From: Crenobacter oryzisoli
GTDB lineage: Bacteria; Pseudomonadota; Gammaproteobacteria; Burkholderiales; Chromobacteriaceae
Reading direction: 5' to 3'
Length of the DNA: 64,000 bases
Assembly: GCF_030385785.1 (NCBI RefSeq)
Contig: NZ_JAUEDK010000015.1
Span: forward strand, 22,627-86,626
The position numbers and the translations under genes were made by a program. The notes under the pieces were generated by a model that did no database searches, was not told the origin of the DNA, and worked only from the letters and a program-made list of their open reading frames with translations. Position 1 is the first letter of the stretch; each line of letters starts with the position of its first letter. This document shows, in pieces, positions 32,538 to 41,785 of this stretch.

Positions 32538-33026
32538 TTAACCGTCCTCGCTAGGGGCGGTCAGCGGAATGCGCGTCTCGTACTTGGCGCAGTGCATCGC
32601 GAAGTTGCTCTTGAACTGGCGAACATTGTGGTCGCTGGTGAACAGCCGGCGGGTGAAGGCGTGGTAGGACTCCATCGAGGCGGCAACGACGATCAGCATG
32701 AAGTCGGCCTCGCCGGCGATCTCATAACAAGCAGTCACCTCCACCTCGGCCTGCATCAGCCGCTCGAACTGGCGCAGCAGCGCATCGTTCTGCACCGCCA
32801 GCTCCACCGAGACGAACACGGTCAGCGGCCGGCCCACCTTGGCGCGGTCGACCAGCACCACCTCCTTCAGCAGCACCCCGCTGGCGCGCAGCTGGGTGAT
32901 GCGGCGCTGGCAGGTGGCCACCGACAGGTGCACCCGTTCTGCCAACTCACGCAATGGCACGCCGGCGTCCTGCTGCAGGGCGTCGAGGATCAGCCGGTCG
33001 TGGCGATCGAGGGTGATGGCGGGCAT
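32538..33026 (-). CDS. Lrp/AsnC family regulator divergent from rarD-like gene
   Basis: A 162-residue regulator with an N-terminal helix-turn-helix (VHLSVATCQRRITQLRASG) and a RAM domain with ACYEIAGEADFMLIVVA. Its stop codon coincides with the TTA target duplication of a type B element. Because the TTA would have been there before insertion, the protein is not truncated. It is divergent from the RarD-like transporter, and inverted repeats between them suggest it regulates that gene. Its ligand is probably an amino acid. Confidence 0.93.
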   Translation of the reverse strand: MPAITLDRHDRLILDALQQDAGVPLRELAERVHLSVATCQRRITQLRASGVLLKEVVLVDRAKVGRPLTVFVSVELAVQNDALLRQFERLMQAEVEVTACYEIAGEADFMLIVVAASMESYHAFTRRLFTSDHNVRQFKSNFAMHCAKYETRIPLTAPSEDG

Positions 33027-33068
33027 GGCGCACTCCTTGCGATGAATTTTTCATACTGTGCAAAATCT

Positions 33069-33108
33069 CGGTAAATTTTCCCATTTTTACCGACATTCAC
33101 GGGAAAAT
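33069..33108. promoter_or_regulatory. Overlapping inverted repeats, candidate Lrp-type operator
   Basis: CGGTAAA (33069-33075) pairs with TTTACCG (33086-33092), and ATTTTCCC (33075-33082) pairs with GGGAAAAT (33101-33108). They lie in the 138-base divergent gap. AT-rich interrupted repeats of this kind are usual for Lrp-family binding. Confidence 0.5.
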
Positions 33109-33164
33109 GATTCAGCGCTTTTGCTTACACTAGCGTCTTTCCATTGCATTGTTCGGGAGTGGCC

Positions 33165-34052
33165 GTGTTAAAGGGCGTCGTTCTGTCGGTGGGGGCCTCG
33201 GCCCTGTTCGGGGGGATGTACTACTTCTCCACCCTGCTGGAGCCGCTGACTGGCGAGCAGATCTTCGGCTGGCGCCTACTGCTAACCCTGCCGTTTCTGA
33301 CCGGGCTGCTGTACGCCAGCGGCGATACAGCCAAGCTGCGCGCGTTGTTCGGGCGGCTACGCCGCCAGCCGTCGCTGCTGCTGGCCCTGATCACCTCGTC
33401 GGCGCTGGTCGGGGTGCAGCTGTGGCTGTTCATGTGGGCACCGCTGCACGGGCGCGGTCTGCAGGTGTCACTGGGCTACTTCCTGCTGCCTCTGGTCATG
33501 GTGCTGGCCGGCCGGTGGGTATACCGCGACAAGCTGTCGCGCTGGCAGTGGCTAGCGGCCGGCTGCGCAACGGCCGGCGTCGCCAACGAGCTCTTGCGCA
33601 TCGGTGGGCTGTCGTGGGAGACGCTACTGGTAGCGCTGGGCTATCCAGCCTATTTTATGTTGCGCCGCCACCTCGGCACCGACCACTTGGGCGGGCTGTG
33701 GCTGGATATGCTGATCCAGCTGCCTGTCGCGCTGCTGTTCATCGGCGCCGCCCCGTTCGCGCCGTTTGTCAGTCACCCCGCACTGTGGGGGCTGGTGCCG
33801 CTGTTGGGCGTAATCAGTGCCACCGCACTGGCCTGCTACATCTTCGCCAGTCGCCTCATCAGCTTCAGCCTGTTCGGCCTGCTCAGCTATGTGGAACCGG
33901 TACTGCTGGTGCTGGTGTCGCTGCTCTTGGGCGAGCGCATCGGCGCCAATGAGTGGCTGACCTACCTGCCGATCTGGACCGCGGTCGCGGTGCTGGTTCT
34001 GGAGGGCGCGTTGTACTTGAACAACCGCCGCGCCGCGCTGGCGGCGGCTTGA
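33165..34052 (+). CDS. rarD: RarD-type EamA family transporter
   Basis: A 295-residue membrane protein with about ten hydrophobic segments. RarD-type features are the early FGWRLLLTLPFL, LLALITSSALVGVQLWLFMW, GRGLQVSLGYFLLPLVMV and a final SYVEPVLLVLVSLLLGER. RarD proteins are drug/metabolite-superfamily exporters whose substrates are poorly known. The GTG at 33165 is chosen because GGGAG precedes it by five bases; GTG 33159 is an alternative. The divergent Lrp regulator suggests amino-acid export. Confidence 0.87.
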   Translation: MLKGVVLSVGASALFGGMYYFSTLLEPLTGEQIFGWRLLLTLPFLTGLLYASGDTAKLRALFGRLRRQPSLLLALITSSALVGVQLWLFMWAPLHGRGLQVSLGYFLLPLVMVLAGRWVYRDKLSRWQWLAAGCATAGVANELLRIGGLSWETLLVALGYPAYFMLRRHLGTDHLGGLWLDMLIQLPVALLFIGAAPFAPFVSHPALWGLVPLLGVISATALACYIFASRLISFSLFGLLSYVEPVLLVLVSLLLGERIGANEWLTYLPIWTAVAVLVLEGALYLNNRRAALAAA

Positions 34053-34090
34053 GCGAGCGGATCTGTTCGGCGGGACAGTATCGTCTATCT

Positions 34091-34170
34091 TGTAGGGTCG
34101 ACGTCCTGGCAATCGCCCGACTCGCCCCCATGTCCAGCAGAACCGGGCCTTCGCCCGGTTCGACCCTACA
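34091..34170. repeat. 80-bp nested inverted repeat upstream of DUF1993 gene
   Basis: An outer perfect 10-bp repeat (TGTAGGGTCG at 34091-34100, CGACCCTACA at 34161-34170) encloses a strong hairpin AACCGGGC (34141-34148) and GCCCGGTT (34153-34160) that abuts the outer right arm. It resembles dispersed REP-like or small mobile palindromic units. It ends 12 bases before the DUF1993 start codon and could also terminate rarD transcription. Confidence 0.6.
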
Positions 34171-34182
34171 GGAGCTCAACGC

Positions 34183-34689
34183 ATGTCCCTCTCCATGTAT
34201 CAAGCGTCCATCCCGGTACTGATCCGCGGCATCAACAACCTGTCGGCCATCCTCGCCAAGGCCGCCGCTCACGCTGACGAAAAGCAGATTGCCCACGAGG
34301 TGTTCCTCAACGCCCGGCTCGCCCCCGACATGTTTGCGCTGACCCGCCAGGTGCAGAGCGTGTCCGACATCGCCAAGGGCTGTGGCGCGCGGCTGGCCGG
34401 CGTCGAAGTGCCGAGCTTCGCCGACACCGAGGCCAGCTTCGCCGAACTGCAGGAGCGGCTGGCCAAGACGGTGACCTTCCTCGAGAGCCTGAGCCCGGCG
34501 CAGATCGATGGCAGCGAAGAGAAAGCGGTGGTGCTGACATTTCCCAGCCGTGAATTCCGCTTCACCGGCCAGACCTATCTATTTGGCTTCGTACTGCCGA
34601 ACTTCTACTTCCACCTGACCACTGCCTACGACATCCTTCGCCACAACGGCGTACCGCTGGGCAAGCCAGACTACCTGGGCGCAAGCTGA
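34183..34689 (+). CDS. DUF1993 family protein
   Basis: A 168-residue protein of the DUF1993 family, predicted to be a DinB-like four-helix bundle. The conserved SIPVLIRGINNLSAIL, LNARLAPDMFALTRQVQ and C-terminal LPNFYFHLTTAYDILRHNGV are present. Biochemical function is unknown. GGAG lies eight bases before the ATG. It stands alone, followed by a bidirectional terminator. Confidence 0.92.
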   Translation: MSLSMYQASIPVLIRGINNLSAILAKAAAHADEKQIAHEVFLNARLAPDMFALTRQVQSVSDIAKGCGARLAGVEVPSFADTEASFAELQERLAKTVTFLESLSPAQIDGSEEKAVVLTFPSREFRFTGQTYLFGFVLPNFYFHLTTAYDILRHNGVPLGKPDYLGAS

Positions 34690-34706
34690 GCCCGCACTGA
34701 CGCAAC

Positions 34707-34747
34707 GGGCGAGGTTGGCCAAACGTCCCGTTTGGTCAATCTCGCCC
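34707..34747. terminator. Bidirectional hairpin terminator
   Basis: A 19-bp stem (34707-34725 with 34729-34747) with a 3-base loop and two G-T-type mismatches. It lies between the DUF1993 gene (plus) and the EamA gene (minus), 14 bases from the latter's stop. Confidence 0.75.
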
Positions 34748-34761
34748 ATCCGTTTCCTTCC

Positions 34762-35730
34762 CTACGCCTCGTGCCCCTCCTCCGCCACCGGTTCCGGCTT
34801 CACCCACACCGCCTGCACCACCCCGACGATCAGCAACCCGATGCCGGCCAGCGTCAGCGGCTGCGGCCACTCACCGCGCAGCAGGAAGGCATAGGCCAGC
34901 GCCGCCAGCGTCTCGAACACGATCAACTGCCCGACCAGCGCAGTGGGCAGACGCTGGCTGGCCTCGTTCCAGCACAGCGTGCCGAGCCAGGAGGCAAACA
35001 GACCGATCGCCGCCATCAGCCCAATGAACACCAGCGGGCGTGGACCGAACGGCATTGAGAACGGACTGCCGGTGACCTTCATCCCTGCCCATAGCAGCGC
35101 ATAGCCAATGAGCGCCAAAGGCAGCGTCGCCACGCCCTGAGCGGTGGCCCAAGTGCGCGGGCTGCGGCCGGGGTGGTCGCGCAGCCAGTCGGCGTTGCGC
35201 AGCGGGTACCAAGTCCAGCACGCCACCGCCAACAGCGCCAGCAACGCGCCGCTGGCATAGCGCGCCAGGTCGGCATTGGGGTCGTTGCGCAGCGCGGCCA
35301 GCTCCACCTGGTTGACGCAGGCGATGCCGACGGCGATCAAGAGCAGCGACGGCGCCAGCCGCGCCCATGGCAGCCGGCCGTCGCGGTGTGCACTGCGCAG
35401 GTTGGCGCAGATGGCGATCACCACCGGCAGCGTGCCGATGATCATCGTCGGCAGCGGACCGCCGGCGCGCTGGATGGCACTGGCGAGGCACAGGTAATAG
35501 ATCAGGTTGCCAATCAGGGCGAGCTTGAGCGCCTCCAGCCAGTCGGCGCGGCTCAACTGGCGCAGCGCGGCGCGGTCGAGCCAGGCGAGCGGCAGCGCGA
35601 TCAATCCAAAGGCCAAATACCGCCCCACCGACTGCAACGCCGCCGGATACTCGGGCAGCAGCAAGGGGCCGACGAACACCAGCCCCCACATCAGGCCGGC
35701 GGCCAGTGCGTACAGGGCACCAGTCCACAT
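34762..35730 (-). CDS. EamA family (drug/metabolite) exporter
   Basis: A 322-residue membrane protein with about ten hydrophobic segments in two EamA repeats; GSALYALAAGL-like and FVGPLLLPEY motifs start the first. It is of the YddG/multidrug-resistance-exporter type, but the substrate cannot be told. The ATG at 35730 is chosen because GGAGGA lies seven bases upstream; the ATG at 35745 lacks one. Stand-alone gene, head-on with the DUF1993 gene. Confidence 0.87.
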   Translation of the reverse strand: MWTGALYALAAGLMWGLVFVGPLLLPEYPAALQSVGRYLAFGLIALPLAWLDRAALRQLSRADWLEALKLALIGNLIYYLCLASAIQRAGGPLPTMIIGTLPVVIAICANLRSAHRDGRLPWARLAPSLLLIAVGIACVNQVELAALRNDPNADLARYASGALLALLAVACWTWYPLRNADWLRDHPGRSPRTWATAQGVATLPLALIGYALLWAGMKVTGSPFSMPFGPRPLVFIGLMAAIGLFASWLGTLCWNEASQRLPTALVGQLIVFETLAALAYAFLLRGEWPQPLTLAGIGLLIVGVVQAVWVKPEPVAEEGHEA

Positions 35731-35834
35731 TGCGAATTCCTCCATCGAGGCGGCCAGTCTAGGCGGCGCGGCGGTGGCGGTCTTGTACCAGATTGCGGCG
35801 GAGCCTTGGCCAACCTTGCCCGGCGGGATGCGCG

Positions 35835-36704
35835 CTAGCGGCGCACCTGACGCTGGTAGCGCGCCGGGGTCACACCATAGCGGCGCACGAAGGCGCGGGT
35901 CAGGTGGGCCTGGTCGGCCAGCCCGGCCTCAGCGGCCACCTGAACCGGCGGCAGGCCCGTCGCCAGCAGCCGCTTGGCTTCGTAGAGACGCAGCGCCATC
36001 AGCATCTGCTGCGGCGTGGCATGGTACTGCGCCTGGAAACGGCGCAGGAAATGGAAGGGGCTGAGCCCGGCCACGGCGGCCAGTTCGTCCAGCGTCAGCC
36101 GCCGCGACAGATGGGCGCGCAGGTAGTCGATCACCGGGGCAAAGCGCAACGCGCCCCCGACCGGCGCCGGGCGCGGCACCCGGGCATGATGGCGAAATTC
36201 GGCCAACAGCGCGTAGAGCAGGCTGTCGAAGGCCAGCGGCTCCTCGGCCTGCCACAGCGCATCGAGCAGACCGGTGACGCGCCGGGCGCTGGCGGCGTCC
36301 ACCTGCACCGCGTCGCCGAACCACCAGCCCGGCTCGCCACTGACCCTCGCCACCACCTCGGGGTCGAGGTAGACCATGCGATAGCGCCAGCCTCCCTCGG
36401 TTTCGGCACGGCCGGTGTGCAGCTCGTCCGGGTTCATCAGCACCACCGAGCCGGGCGGCGCCAGATGCTCCGCGCCGGCATAGCGGAAACGCTCCACCCC
36501 GCTTTCGATCGCGCCGAGGCCGAAGGCTTCGTGCGTATGCGGCTCGAAGGCGTGGCGAACGATGTGGGCGCGGTACAGCTCGACGCCCGGCCGCTGCAGC
36601 GAGCGGCGAAACTCGGCGCGGTCCTCTGGAAATTCGAACAGGGCGGGCACGCCCGGCATCAGCGGCAAGCCCGCGCCGTCGCGCACCGGCGGCGCACTGG
36701 ACAT
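35835..36704 (-). CDS. AraC family transcriptional regulator with cupin-like N-terminal domain
   Basis: A 289-residue regulator. The N-terminal half is a cupin-like sensor (AFEPHTHEAFGLGAIESG, PPGSVVLMNPDELHTG). The C-terminal half has two helix-turn-helices of the AraC type (LDELAAVAGLSPFHFLRRFQ and VAAEAGLADQAHLTRAFVRR, ending TPARYQRQ). Such regulators commonly control adjacent exporters, here the EamA gene that follows it on the same strand 104 bases downstream. GAGG precedes the ATG at 36704. Confidence 0.92.
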   Translation of the reverse strand: MSSAPPVRDGAGLPLMPGVPALFEFPEDRAEFRRSLQRPGVELYRAHIVRHAFEPHTHEAFGLGAIESGVERFRYAGAEHLAPPGSVVLMNPDELHTGRAETEGGWRYRMVYLDPEVVARVSGEPGWWFGDAVQVDAASARRVTGLLDALWQAEEPLAFDSLLYALLAEFRHHARVPRPAPVGGALRFAPVIDYLRAHLSRRLTLDELAAVAGLSPFHFLRRFQAQYHATPQQMLMALRLYEAKRLLATGLPPVQVAAEAGLADQAHLTRAFVRRYGVTPARYQRQVRR

Positions 36705-36775
36705 GACAGGCCTCGCAAGGTGGATAAGCAAGGCGATTGTGCCGCTCGCCAGGCGCGCCGTCACCTGGCGATGGC

Positions 36776-37504
36776 TCAAGCCTCTAGCTCGGGATAGTGG
36801 CGGAACACGTCCTCCTCGCTGAATGGCAAGCGCCGGGGTGAGGCCAGATAAGCCGCCAGCCCCGGCAGCGCCCCCACCCGGTCGTACAGCGACAGCAGAT
36901 TGGGCCAGGTCGGTTCGCGCCGCGCCATGGTGCGCGGAAACGCATAGCGCAGCCCGGCGATCACCTGGAACATCGACAGGTCGGCATAAGACAGCCGCGC
37001 GCCGACCAGGCAGCCGGCGCCGCGCGGATTGGCATCGATCACCCCCTCGAAGTAGTCGAGAAACTTCGGCAGCCGCAGCGCCAGGAAGTCGGCCGCACGG
37101 CTCTTCGCTTCGCGCTTCTGCTCCTCGTAGTAGCGGCTGCTGGCGATGGGGTGGTGGGTGTCGTGGATCTCGCCGACCAGGTCAGCGATGGTTAGCTGCA
37201 GCTGGTGCAGCCACAGCCGCTCCGGCTCCCCGCGCGGGGCTAGGCCCAGACGAGGACCGAGAAAGAGCAGGATGTTGGCAGTCTGGCCGATCAGCTGCTC
37301 ACCCACACGCAGGAACGGCGGCGCGAACGGCGGGCGGGCTGCGCCCGCACCGTCCAGCAGCCGCAAGATCGCCGCCTCACCGCCGCCATCCTCCTCGGGC
37401 AGCCGCGCTACATCGACATAATCGGTGCCGGTAGCCTCGAAGGCCAGCCGGACGAATTCGCCGCGCCCCTGGATGGTGGGCCAGTAATAGAGTTCGTAGC
37501 GCAT
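36776..37504 (-). CDS. Glutathione S-transferase
   Basis: A 242-residue protein with an N-terminal thioredoxin-like domain starting MRYELYYWPTIQGRGEFVRL, in which Y7 is the likely catalytic tyrosine of sigma/alpha-like classes, and an all-helical C-terminal domain (SYADLSMFQVIAGLRYAFP). GQTANILLFLG supplies the cis-proline-region glutathione contact in modified form. AAAGGA precedes the ATG at 37504. Substrate unknown; upstream of the AraC gene on the same strand. Confidence 0.9.
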   Translation of the reverse strand: MRYELYYWPTIQGRGEFVRLAFEATGTDYVDVARLPEEDGGGEAAILRLLDGAGAARPPFAPPFLRVGEQLIGQTANILLFLGPRLGLAPRGEPERLWLHQLQLTIADLVGEIHDTHHPIASSRYYEEQKREAKSRAADFLALRLPKFLDYFEGVIDANPRGAGCLVGARLSYADLSMFQVIAGLRYAFPRTMARREPTWPNLLSLYDRVGALPGLAAYLASPRRLPFSEEDVFRHYPELEA

Positions 37505-37607
37505 CTGTGTCCTTTCCCTAACCAGCTGACCCAGTATGGACCAGGCGATGCGGCCCGACTGGTGTGTAGCGGTCACATCCAACGATGCTGAATGACTTTC
37601 AACCTCA

Positions 37608-37626
37608 GAACCTGCTTACGATCGGC
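37608..37626. repeat. Solo type A element end
   Basis: GAACCTGCTTACGATC preceded by TCA resembles a single left terminus of the type A element (GAGCCTGTTTACGATC) with a TNA target. No interior or right end follows, so it is an isolated relic or a chance match. Confidence 0.3.
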
Positions 37627-37786
37627 CGTGCAGCTACACCTAGGCTATGCGGCAAAACCGGGCTGTCACATCGAGTGTCTAATTACCTGTCCAGTCGTAC
37701 CCGATGACCTCGTCGCCACACGCCTTGGTCGCAGTGCTTTACTGATCCTGTTTCACCGCGACAAGAGGCTCCCTCTGGAGAACGCC

Positions 37787-38194
37787 ATGTCGTCACGTAC
37801 CACATTCCTGAGCCGCCTGATCGGGCTCTACTGCCTGCTGATTTCGCTCGCGATGTTCGCCCACAAGCAAACCATGGTGGCGGCTGTGACTGCGCTGGCT
37901 CACGATCCGCTACAGCTATACATGGTCGGTGTGATCGTGACACCGATCGGGCTGGCGATGGTCCTCGGCCACAATGTCTGGTCCGGCGGCGCGCGCCCCG
38001 TGCTCGTCACCCTCATCGGCTGGGGAACGCTGATCAAGGGCCTGATCTACCTGTTCATCCCGCAGACCGCGGCGCCGGCGTTCTTTCTCGGCGGACTGCA
38101 ATACGCATCACTCTTTTACCTCTACGCCACCGTGACACTGCTACTGGGGCTGTACCTGAGCATCGGCGCCGGTCGAGAACATGGTGCATCCTAA
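37787..38194 (+). CDS. Small integral membrane protein, unknown
   Basis: A 135-residue protein with four predicted membrane segments (about 8-26, 43-62, 70-90 and 100-125). I do not recognise the family. GGAGA lies five bases before the ATG at 37787; the frame is open upstream but lacks another good start. It is short and hydrophobic with few charged residues outside the loops. No operon partner: dsdA begins 140 bases downstream with its own ribosome binding site. Confidence 0.8.
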   Translation: MSSRTTFLSRLIGLYCLLISLAMFAHKQTMVAAVTALAHDPLQLYMVGVIVTPIGLAMVLGHNVWSGGARPVLVTLIGWGTLIKGLIYLFIPQTAAPAFFLGGLQYASLFYLYATVTLLLGLYLSIGAGREHGAS

Positions 38195-38334
38195 CCCCTG
38201 CGCACCGGCCCCCACGAGCGACAGATGACCCAGCGTCATCCATGCGCTGAGCAATCGTCCTTTGTCAGCCGCATGTCGCCCCGCTACAGTGCCGGCAGGC
38301 CGCAACGCAGCCACCACAACGATAAGGAGCCGTG

Positions 38335-39693
38335 ATGATTGCAGGAATGTCGCTCGCCGACTGGCGCGCCCGCTACCCCTTGATCGAGACGCTGATGGCG
38401 CTCGAGGAGACCAGCTGGTTCAACCCCGCCATCGCCCCGACCGCCGAGGCACTGGCCGATGTCGGCCTGACCGCCGCCGATGTGGCCGACGCAAGCGACC
38501 GACTGGCACGCTTCGCCCCCTATATCGCCCGCGTCTTCCCCGAGACCCGCGCCGCCGGCGGGCTGATCGAGTCGCCGCTGGTGCCGGCACCGCGCCTGCA
38601 GCAGGCGCTGGCCGAACGCAGCGGCCTGACGCTGCCCGGCTCGCTGTGGCTGAAGCTCGACAGCCACCTGCCGATCTCGGGCTCGATCAAAGCGCGCGGC
38701 GGCATCTACGAGGTGCTCAAGCATGCCGAGGACCTGGCATTGCAACATGGGCTGCTGACGCTTGACGACGACTATGCCCTGCTCGATGGCGAGGCGGCAC
38801 GGGCGCTGTTCGGCCAACATCGCATCGCGGTCGGCTCGACCGGCAACCTGGGCCTGTCGATCGGCATCATGAGCGCCCGCCTTGGGTTTCAGACCACGGT
38901 GCACATGTCGGCGGATGCCCGTCAGTGGAAGAAGGACCTGCTGCGCGCGCACGGCGTCACCGTGGTCGAATACGAGGCCGATTACAGCGTCGCCGTCACC
39001 GAGGGGCGACGCCTTGCCGAGGCCGACCCGCACTGCCATTTCGTCGACGACGAAAACTCTACCAGCCTGTTTCTCGGCTACGCGGTAGCGGCAGAGCGGT
39101 TGAAGCGACAGCTCGCGGCGGCGGGGGTGACGGTTGACGCCGAACATCCGCTGTTCGTCTACCTGCCCTGCGGCGTCGGCGGCGGCCCCGGCGGCGTGGC
39201 GTTCGGCCTGAAGCTCGCGTTCGGCGACACGGTGCACTGCCTGTTCGCCGAGCCGACCCATTCGCCCTGCATGCTGCTAGGCGTCTACACCGGCCAACAC
39301 GACGCAGTGTCGGTGCAGGATTTCGGCATCGACAACCGCACCGCCGCCGACGGCCTGGCGGTCGGTCGCCCATCCGGCTTCGTCGGCCGCGCGATGCAGC
39401 GACTGATCGATGGTTATTACACGGTGAGCGACGAGGAGCTGTTCCGGCTCTTGGCGCTGCTCGAGCACAGCGAGGGCCTGCGCCTCGAACCATCGGCGCT
39501 GGCAGGCGTGCCCGGCATGGCACGGGTACTGACTGAGCAGCAGGGTTACCGGGAACGACTGGCGCTGAGCGATACCCGACTGGCGCAGGCGACCCATCTG
39601 GTGTGGGCCACCGGCGGCAGCATGGTGCCAGAGACGGAAATGGACGGCTACCTGGCGCACGGCCGACAGCTGTTGCAGGGCGAGGCGCACTAG
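38335..39693 (+). CDS. dsdA: D-serine ammonia-lyase
   Basis: A 452-residue PLP enzyme converting D-serine to pyruvate and ammonia. The PLP lysine is K119 in SGSIKARGG (K118 in E. coli DsdA). Other signatures are [18 protein letters not shown], the phosphate-loop [17 protein letters not shown] and the N-terminal [16 protein letters not shown] lies five bases before ATG 38335. The regulator dsdC follows on the same strand, and no dsdX permease is present, unlike the enterobacterial dsdXA operon. Confidence 0.96.
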   Translation: MIAGMSLADWRARYPLIETLMALEETSWFNPAIAPTAEALADVGLTAADVADASDRLARFAPYIARVFPETRAAGGLIESPLVPAPRLQQALAERSGLTLPGSLWLKLDSHLPISGSIKARGGIYEVLKHAEDLALQHGLLTLDDDYALLDGEAARALFGQHRIAVGSTGNLGLSIGIMSARLGFQTTVHMSADARQWKKDLLRAHGVTVVEYEADYSVAVTEGRRLAEADPHCHFVDDENSTSLFLGYAVAAERLKRQLAAAGVTVDAEHPLFVYLPCGVGGGPGGVAFGLKLAFGDTVHCLFAEPTHSPCMLLGVYTGQHDAVSVQDFGIDNRTAADGLAVGRPSGFVGRAMQRLIDGYYTVSDEELFRLLALLEHSEGLRLEPSALAGVPGMARVLTEQQGYRERLALSDTRLAQATHLVWATGGSMVPETEMDGYLAHGRQLLQGEAH

Positions 39694-39727
39694 GCCGAGC
39701 CATCGCCCCGCCCTCTATAATGGCGCC

Positions 39728-40666
39728 ATGCTGAACCTTCCCCCGCGGCTGGGTGCCCGGCTCGACAGCACCCAGTTCGCCAACCTCCACACCTTCCTCG
39801 CCGCTGCGCGGCACCTGAGCTTCACGCGCGCGGCCGAGGAGCTATGCCTGACGCCCAGTGCGGTCAGCCACCGCATCGGCAGGCTGGAACGCGCACTGGA
39901 GCAGCGGCTGTTCATCCGGCTGACACGCAAAGTGCAGCTGACCGAGGCCGGCGAGCGCATCTTCCAGATCCTGCAGGGCGCCATGGACGAACTGACCGAG
40001 GCACTGCAACCCGGTTCGGTCAACGAGGTCGCCGGCCCGCTCGCAGTGTACGTGCGCCCCTCGCTGGCGCAGGGCTGGCTGGTGCCGCAGCTGGCCGACT
40101 TCACCGAGCGCTACCCTGCGGTCACGCTGGACATCCGGGTCGGCAACGAGCAAGTCGACTTCCGCACTCAGCGTATCGACCTTGCGCTGTACTACGCCGA
40201 CGGCAACTTCCCGGGCCTTGCCAGCACCCGGCTGATGGACGAGAAGATCGCCCCGGTCTGCAGCCCGGACTACGCCCGGCGCCATGCGCTGATCGGCCGG
40301 CCGGACAACCTGCGCCACTGCACACTGCTGCACGACTCGCTGGCATGGCACAACGCCGCCCACGATGCCGAATGGACGCTGTGGGCCCGCCATCACGGCG
40401 TCGCCACGGCGCTGCCCGAGCGCGGCCTCAGCTTTGACCGCTCCGACCTTTGCGTACTGGCGGCGCAGAACCACGCCGGTATCGCCATCGGCCGGCAGCG
40501 TCTGGTTCAGGCACAGCTCGACCGCGGCGAGTTGATGCTGCCCTTCGGTCCGTTTACCCTGTCCGGTCACTATGCCTACTACCTGGTGCACCCGTCCAAG
40601 GACGCGCTGCCGAAGCGGCTGCAGCTGTTCATCGACTGGCTGCACGAATGCGCCATGGCCGTTTAG
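39728..40666 (+). CDS. dsdC: LysR-type regulator of D-serine catabolism
   Basis: A 312-residue LysR regulator. Its DNA-binding domain (FTRAAEELCLTPSAVSHRIGRLE) and especially its effector domain (SLAQGWLVPQLADFTERYP, FDRSDLCVLAAQNHAGIAIG) resemble E. coli DsdC closely. It probably activates dsdA with D-serine as coinducer. Here it is downstream of and codirectional with dsdA (34-base gap) rather than divergent. The control site is expected upstream of dsdA. Confidence 0.92.
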   Translation: MLNLPPRLGARLDSTQFANLHTFLAAARHLSFTRAAEELCLTPSAVSHRIGRLERALEQRLFIRLTRKVQLTEAGERIFQILQGAMDELTEALQPGSVNEVAGPLAVYVRPSLAQGWLVPQLADFTERYPAVTLDIRVGNEQVDFRTQRIDLALYYADGNFPGLASTRLMDEKIAPVCSPDYARRHALIGRPDNLRHCTLLHDSLAWHNAAHDAEWTLWARHHGVATALPERGLSFDRSDLCVLAAQNHAGIAIGRQRLVQAQLDRGELMLPFGPFTLSGHYAYYLVHPSKDALPKRLQLFIDWLHECAMAV

Positions 40667-40699
40667 GCTGTCGTTCCTTCATTGCCTGGAGCTTCCTGC

Positions 40700-41194
40700 A
40701 TGCACGACATCACCCTCGCCACCGGCGCCGACATCGACGGACTGGCCGCGCTGTTGCAAGCCAACACCGCCGCGCAAGGCGGCCTGCTGACCGGCGAGTT
40801 TCCGCGGGAGCAGGTAGCGCGCTGGGTGAACGGCGACATGCCGGTGTTGGTCGCGCATCGCGACGACCGGGTGGTCGGCGCCTTGTTCAGCGGCCCCAAG
40901 GACGACCCGACCGCGCCGCCGCCGGTGCACGCGATGTGGACAGCCTGGCCGGGCGGGCCCGATGCCTATGTGTACGGCCCGGTGTGCATCGCCGAAAGCG
41001 AGCGCGGCAGCGGCCTGTTGGCGCAGCTCTACGCGGCGCTGCGCGAGCGGCTGCCGGGGCGCGAGGCGGTGCTGTTCATCCGCTACGACAACCCGGCGTC
41101 GCTGCGCGCGCACCAGCGGCTCGGGATGGGAGAGGTGGCGAGCTTCACGCTCGACGGCCTCGAGTTCGCGGTGTTCAGCGACCGGCCGGGCTGA
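40700..41194 (+). CDS. GNAT family N-acetyltransferase
   Basis: A 164-residue GNAT-fold protein. VYGPVCIAESERGSGLLAQL corresponds to the acetyl-CoA-binding motif A (variant R-G-x-G-L), and SLRAHQRLGM to motif B. The acceptor substrate is unknown. GGAG precedes the ATG at 40700, 34 bases after dsdC, so it may be cotranscribed with dsdAC. Confidence 0.9.
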   Translation: MHDITLATGADIDGLAALLQANTAAQGGLLTGEFPREQVARWVNGDMPVLVAHRDDRVVGALFSGPKDDPTAPPPVHAMWTAWPGGPDAYVYGPVCIAESERGSGLLAQLYAALRERLPGREAVLFIRYDNPASLRAHQRLGMGEVASFTLDGLEFAVFSDRPG

Positions 41195-41260
41195 ACTGCC
41201 GGCAATGGTTTACGCTGGTCGCGGCGTCCCTCGCCCACCCAGATCTCACAAAGGAGTCCC

Positions 41261-41785
41261 ATGTCCGCTACCGAATCCACTTCCCCGTGGCGCTTGCTGT
41301 TGATCGGCGCCGGCGACGTCGCCCGCGAACTGGCCGAACTGGCACCGCGCCTCGGCTTCGCCGTCAGCCTCTGCGAACCACGCGCCGAACGCCGAGTTGC
41401 CTGGCCCGCCCCGGCCGAGCCCTGGCTGGATCACGACCCGATCGAGGCGTTGCGCCAGTTCGTCCCGGACATTTACAGCGCGGTGGTGGCGCTGGCGCAC
41501 GTCCCGGCGATCGACGACGCCGCGCTGATCGGCGCGCTGCCGTCGCCGGCCTTCTACGTCGGCGCGATCGGCTCGCGCGCCAATGCCGAAGCGCGCCTCG
41601 CCAGGCTGTCCGACGCTGGCATCAGCGAGACTGACTGCCTGCGCCTGAAGGCGCCGATCGGCCTGCCAATAGGCAGCCGCAGCCCGGCCGAGATCGCCAT
41701 CGCCATCCTGGCCGAATTGATCGACGAACGCCGCCGCCAGCATGCCGCCACAACGGGGCCGCTGTGCGTCGCAGCGGTGAGCTGA
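41261..41785 (+). CDS. XdhC-like Rossmann-domain protein, short form
   Basis: A 174-residue protein equal to the C-terminal Rossmann domain of XdhC/CoxI proteins, which insert or sulfurate the molybdenum cofactor of xanthine dehydrogenase-type enzymes. LLIGAGDVARELAELAPRLG is the nucleotide-binding start; FYVGAIGSRANAEARLARL and IGLPIGSRSPAEIAIAILAE are family hallmarks. The usual N-terminal XdhC domain is absent, and no xdhAB genes are in the window. AAGGAG lies five bases before the ATG. Confidence 0.9.
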   Translation: MSATESTSPWRLLLIGAGDVARELAELAPRLGFAVSLCEPRAERRVAWPAPAEPWLDHDPIEALRQFVPDIYSAVVALAHVPAIDDAALIGALPSPAFYVGAIGSRANAEARLARLSDAGISETDCLRLKAPIGLPIGSRSPAEIAIAILAELIDERRRQHAATTGPLCVAAVS

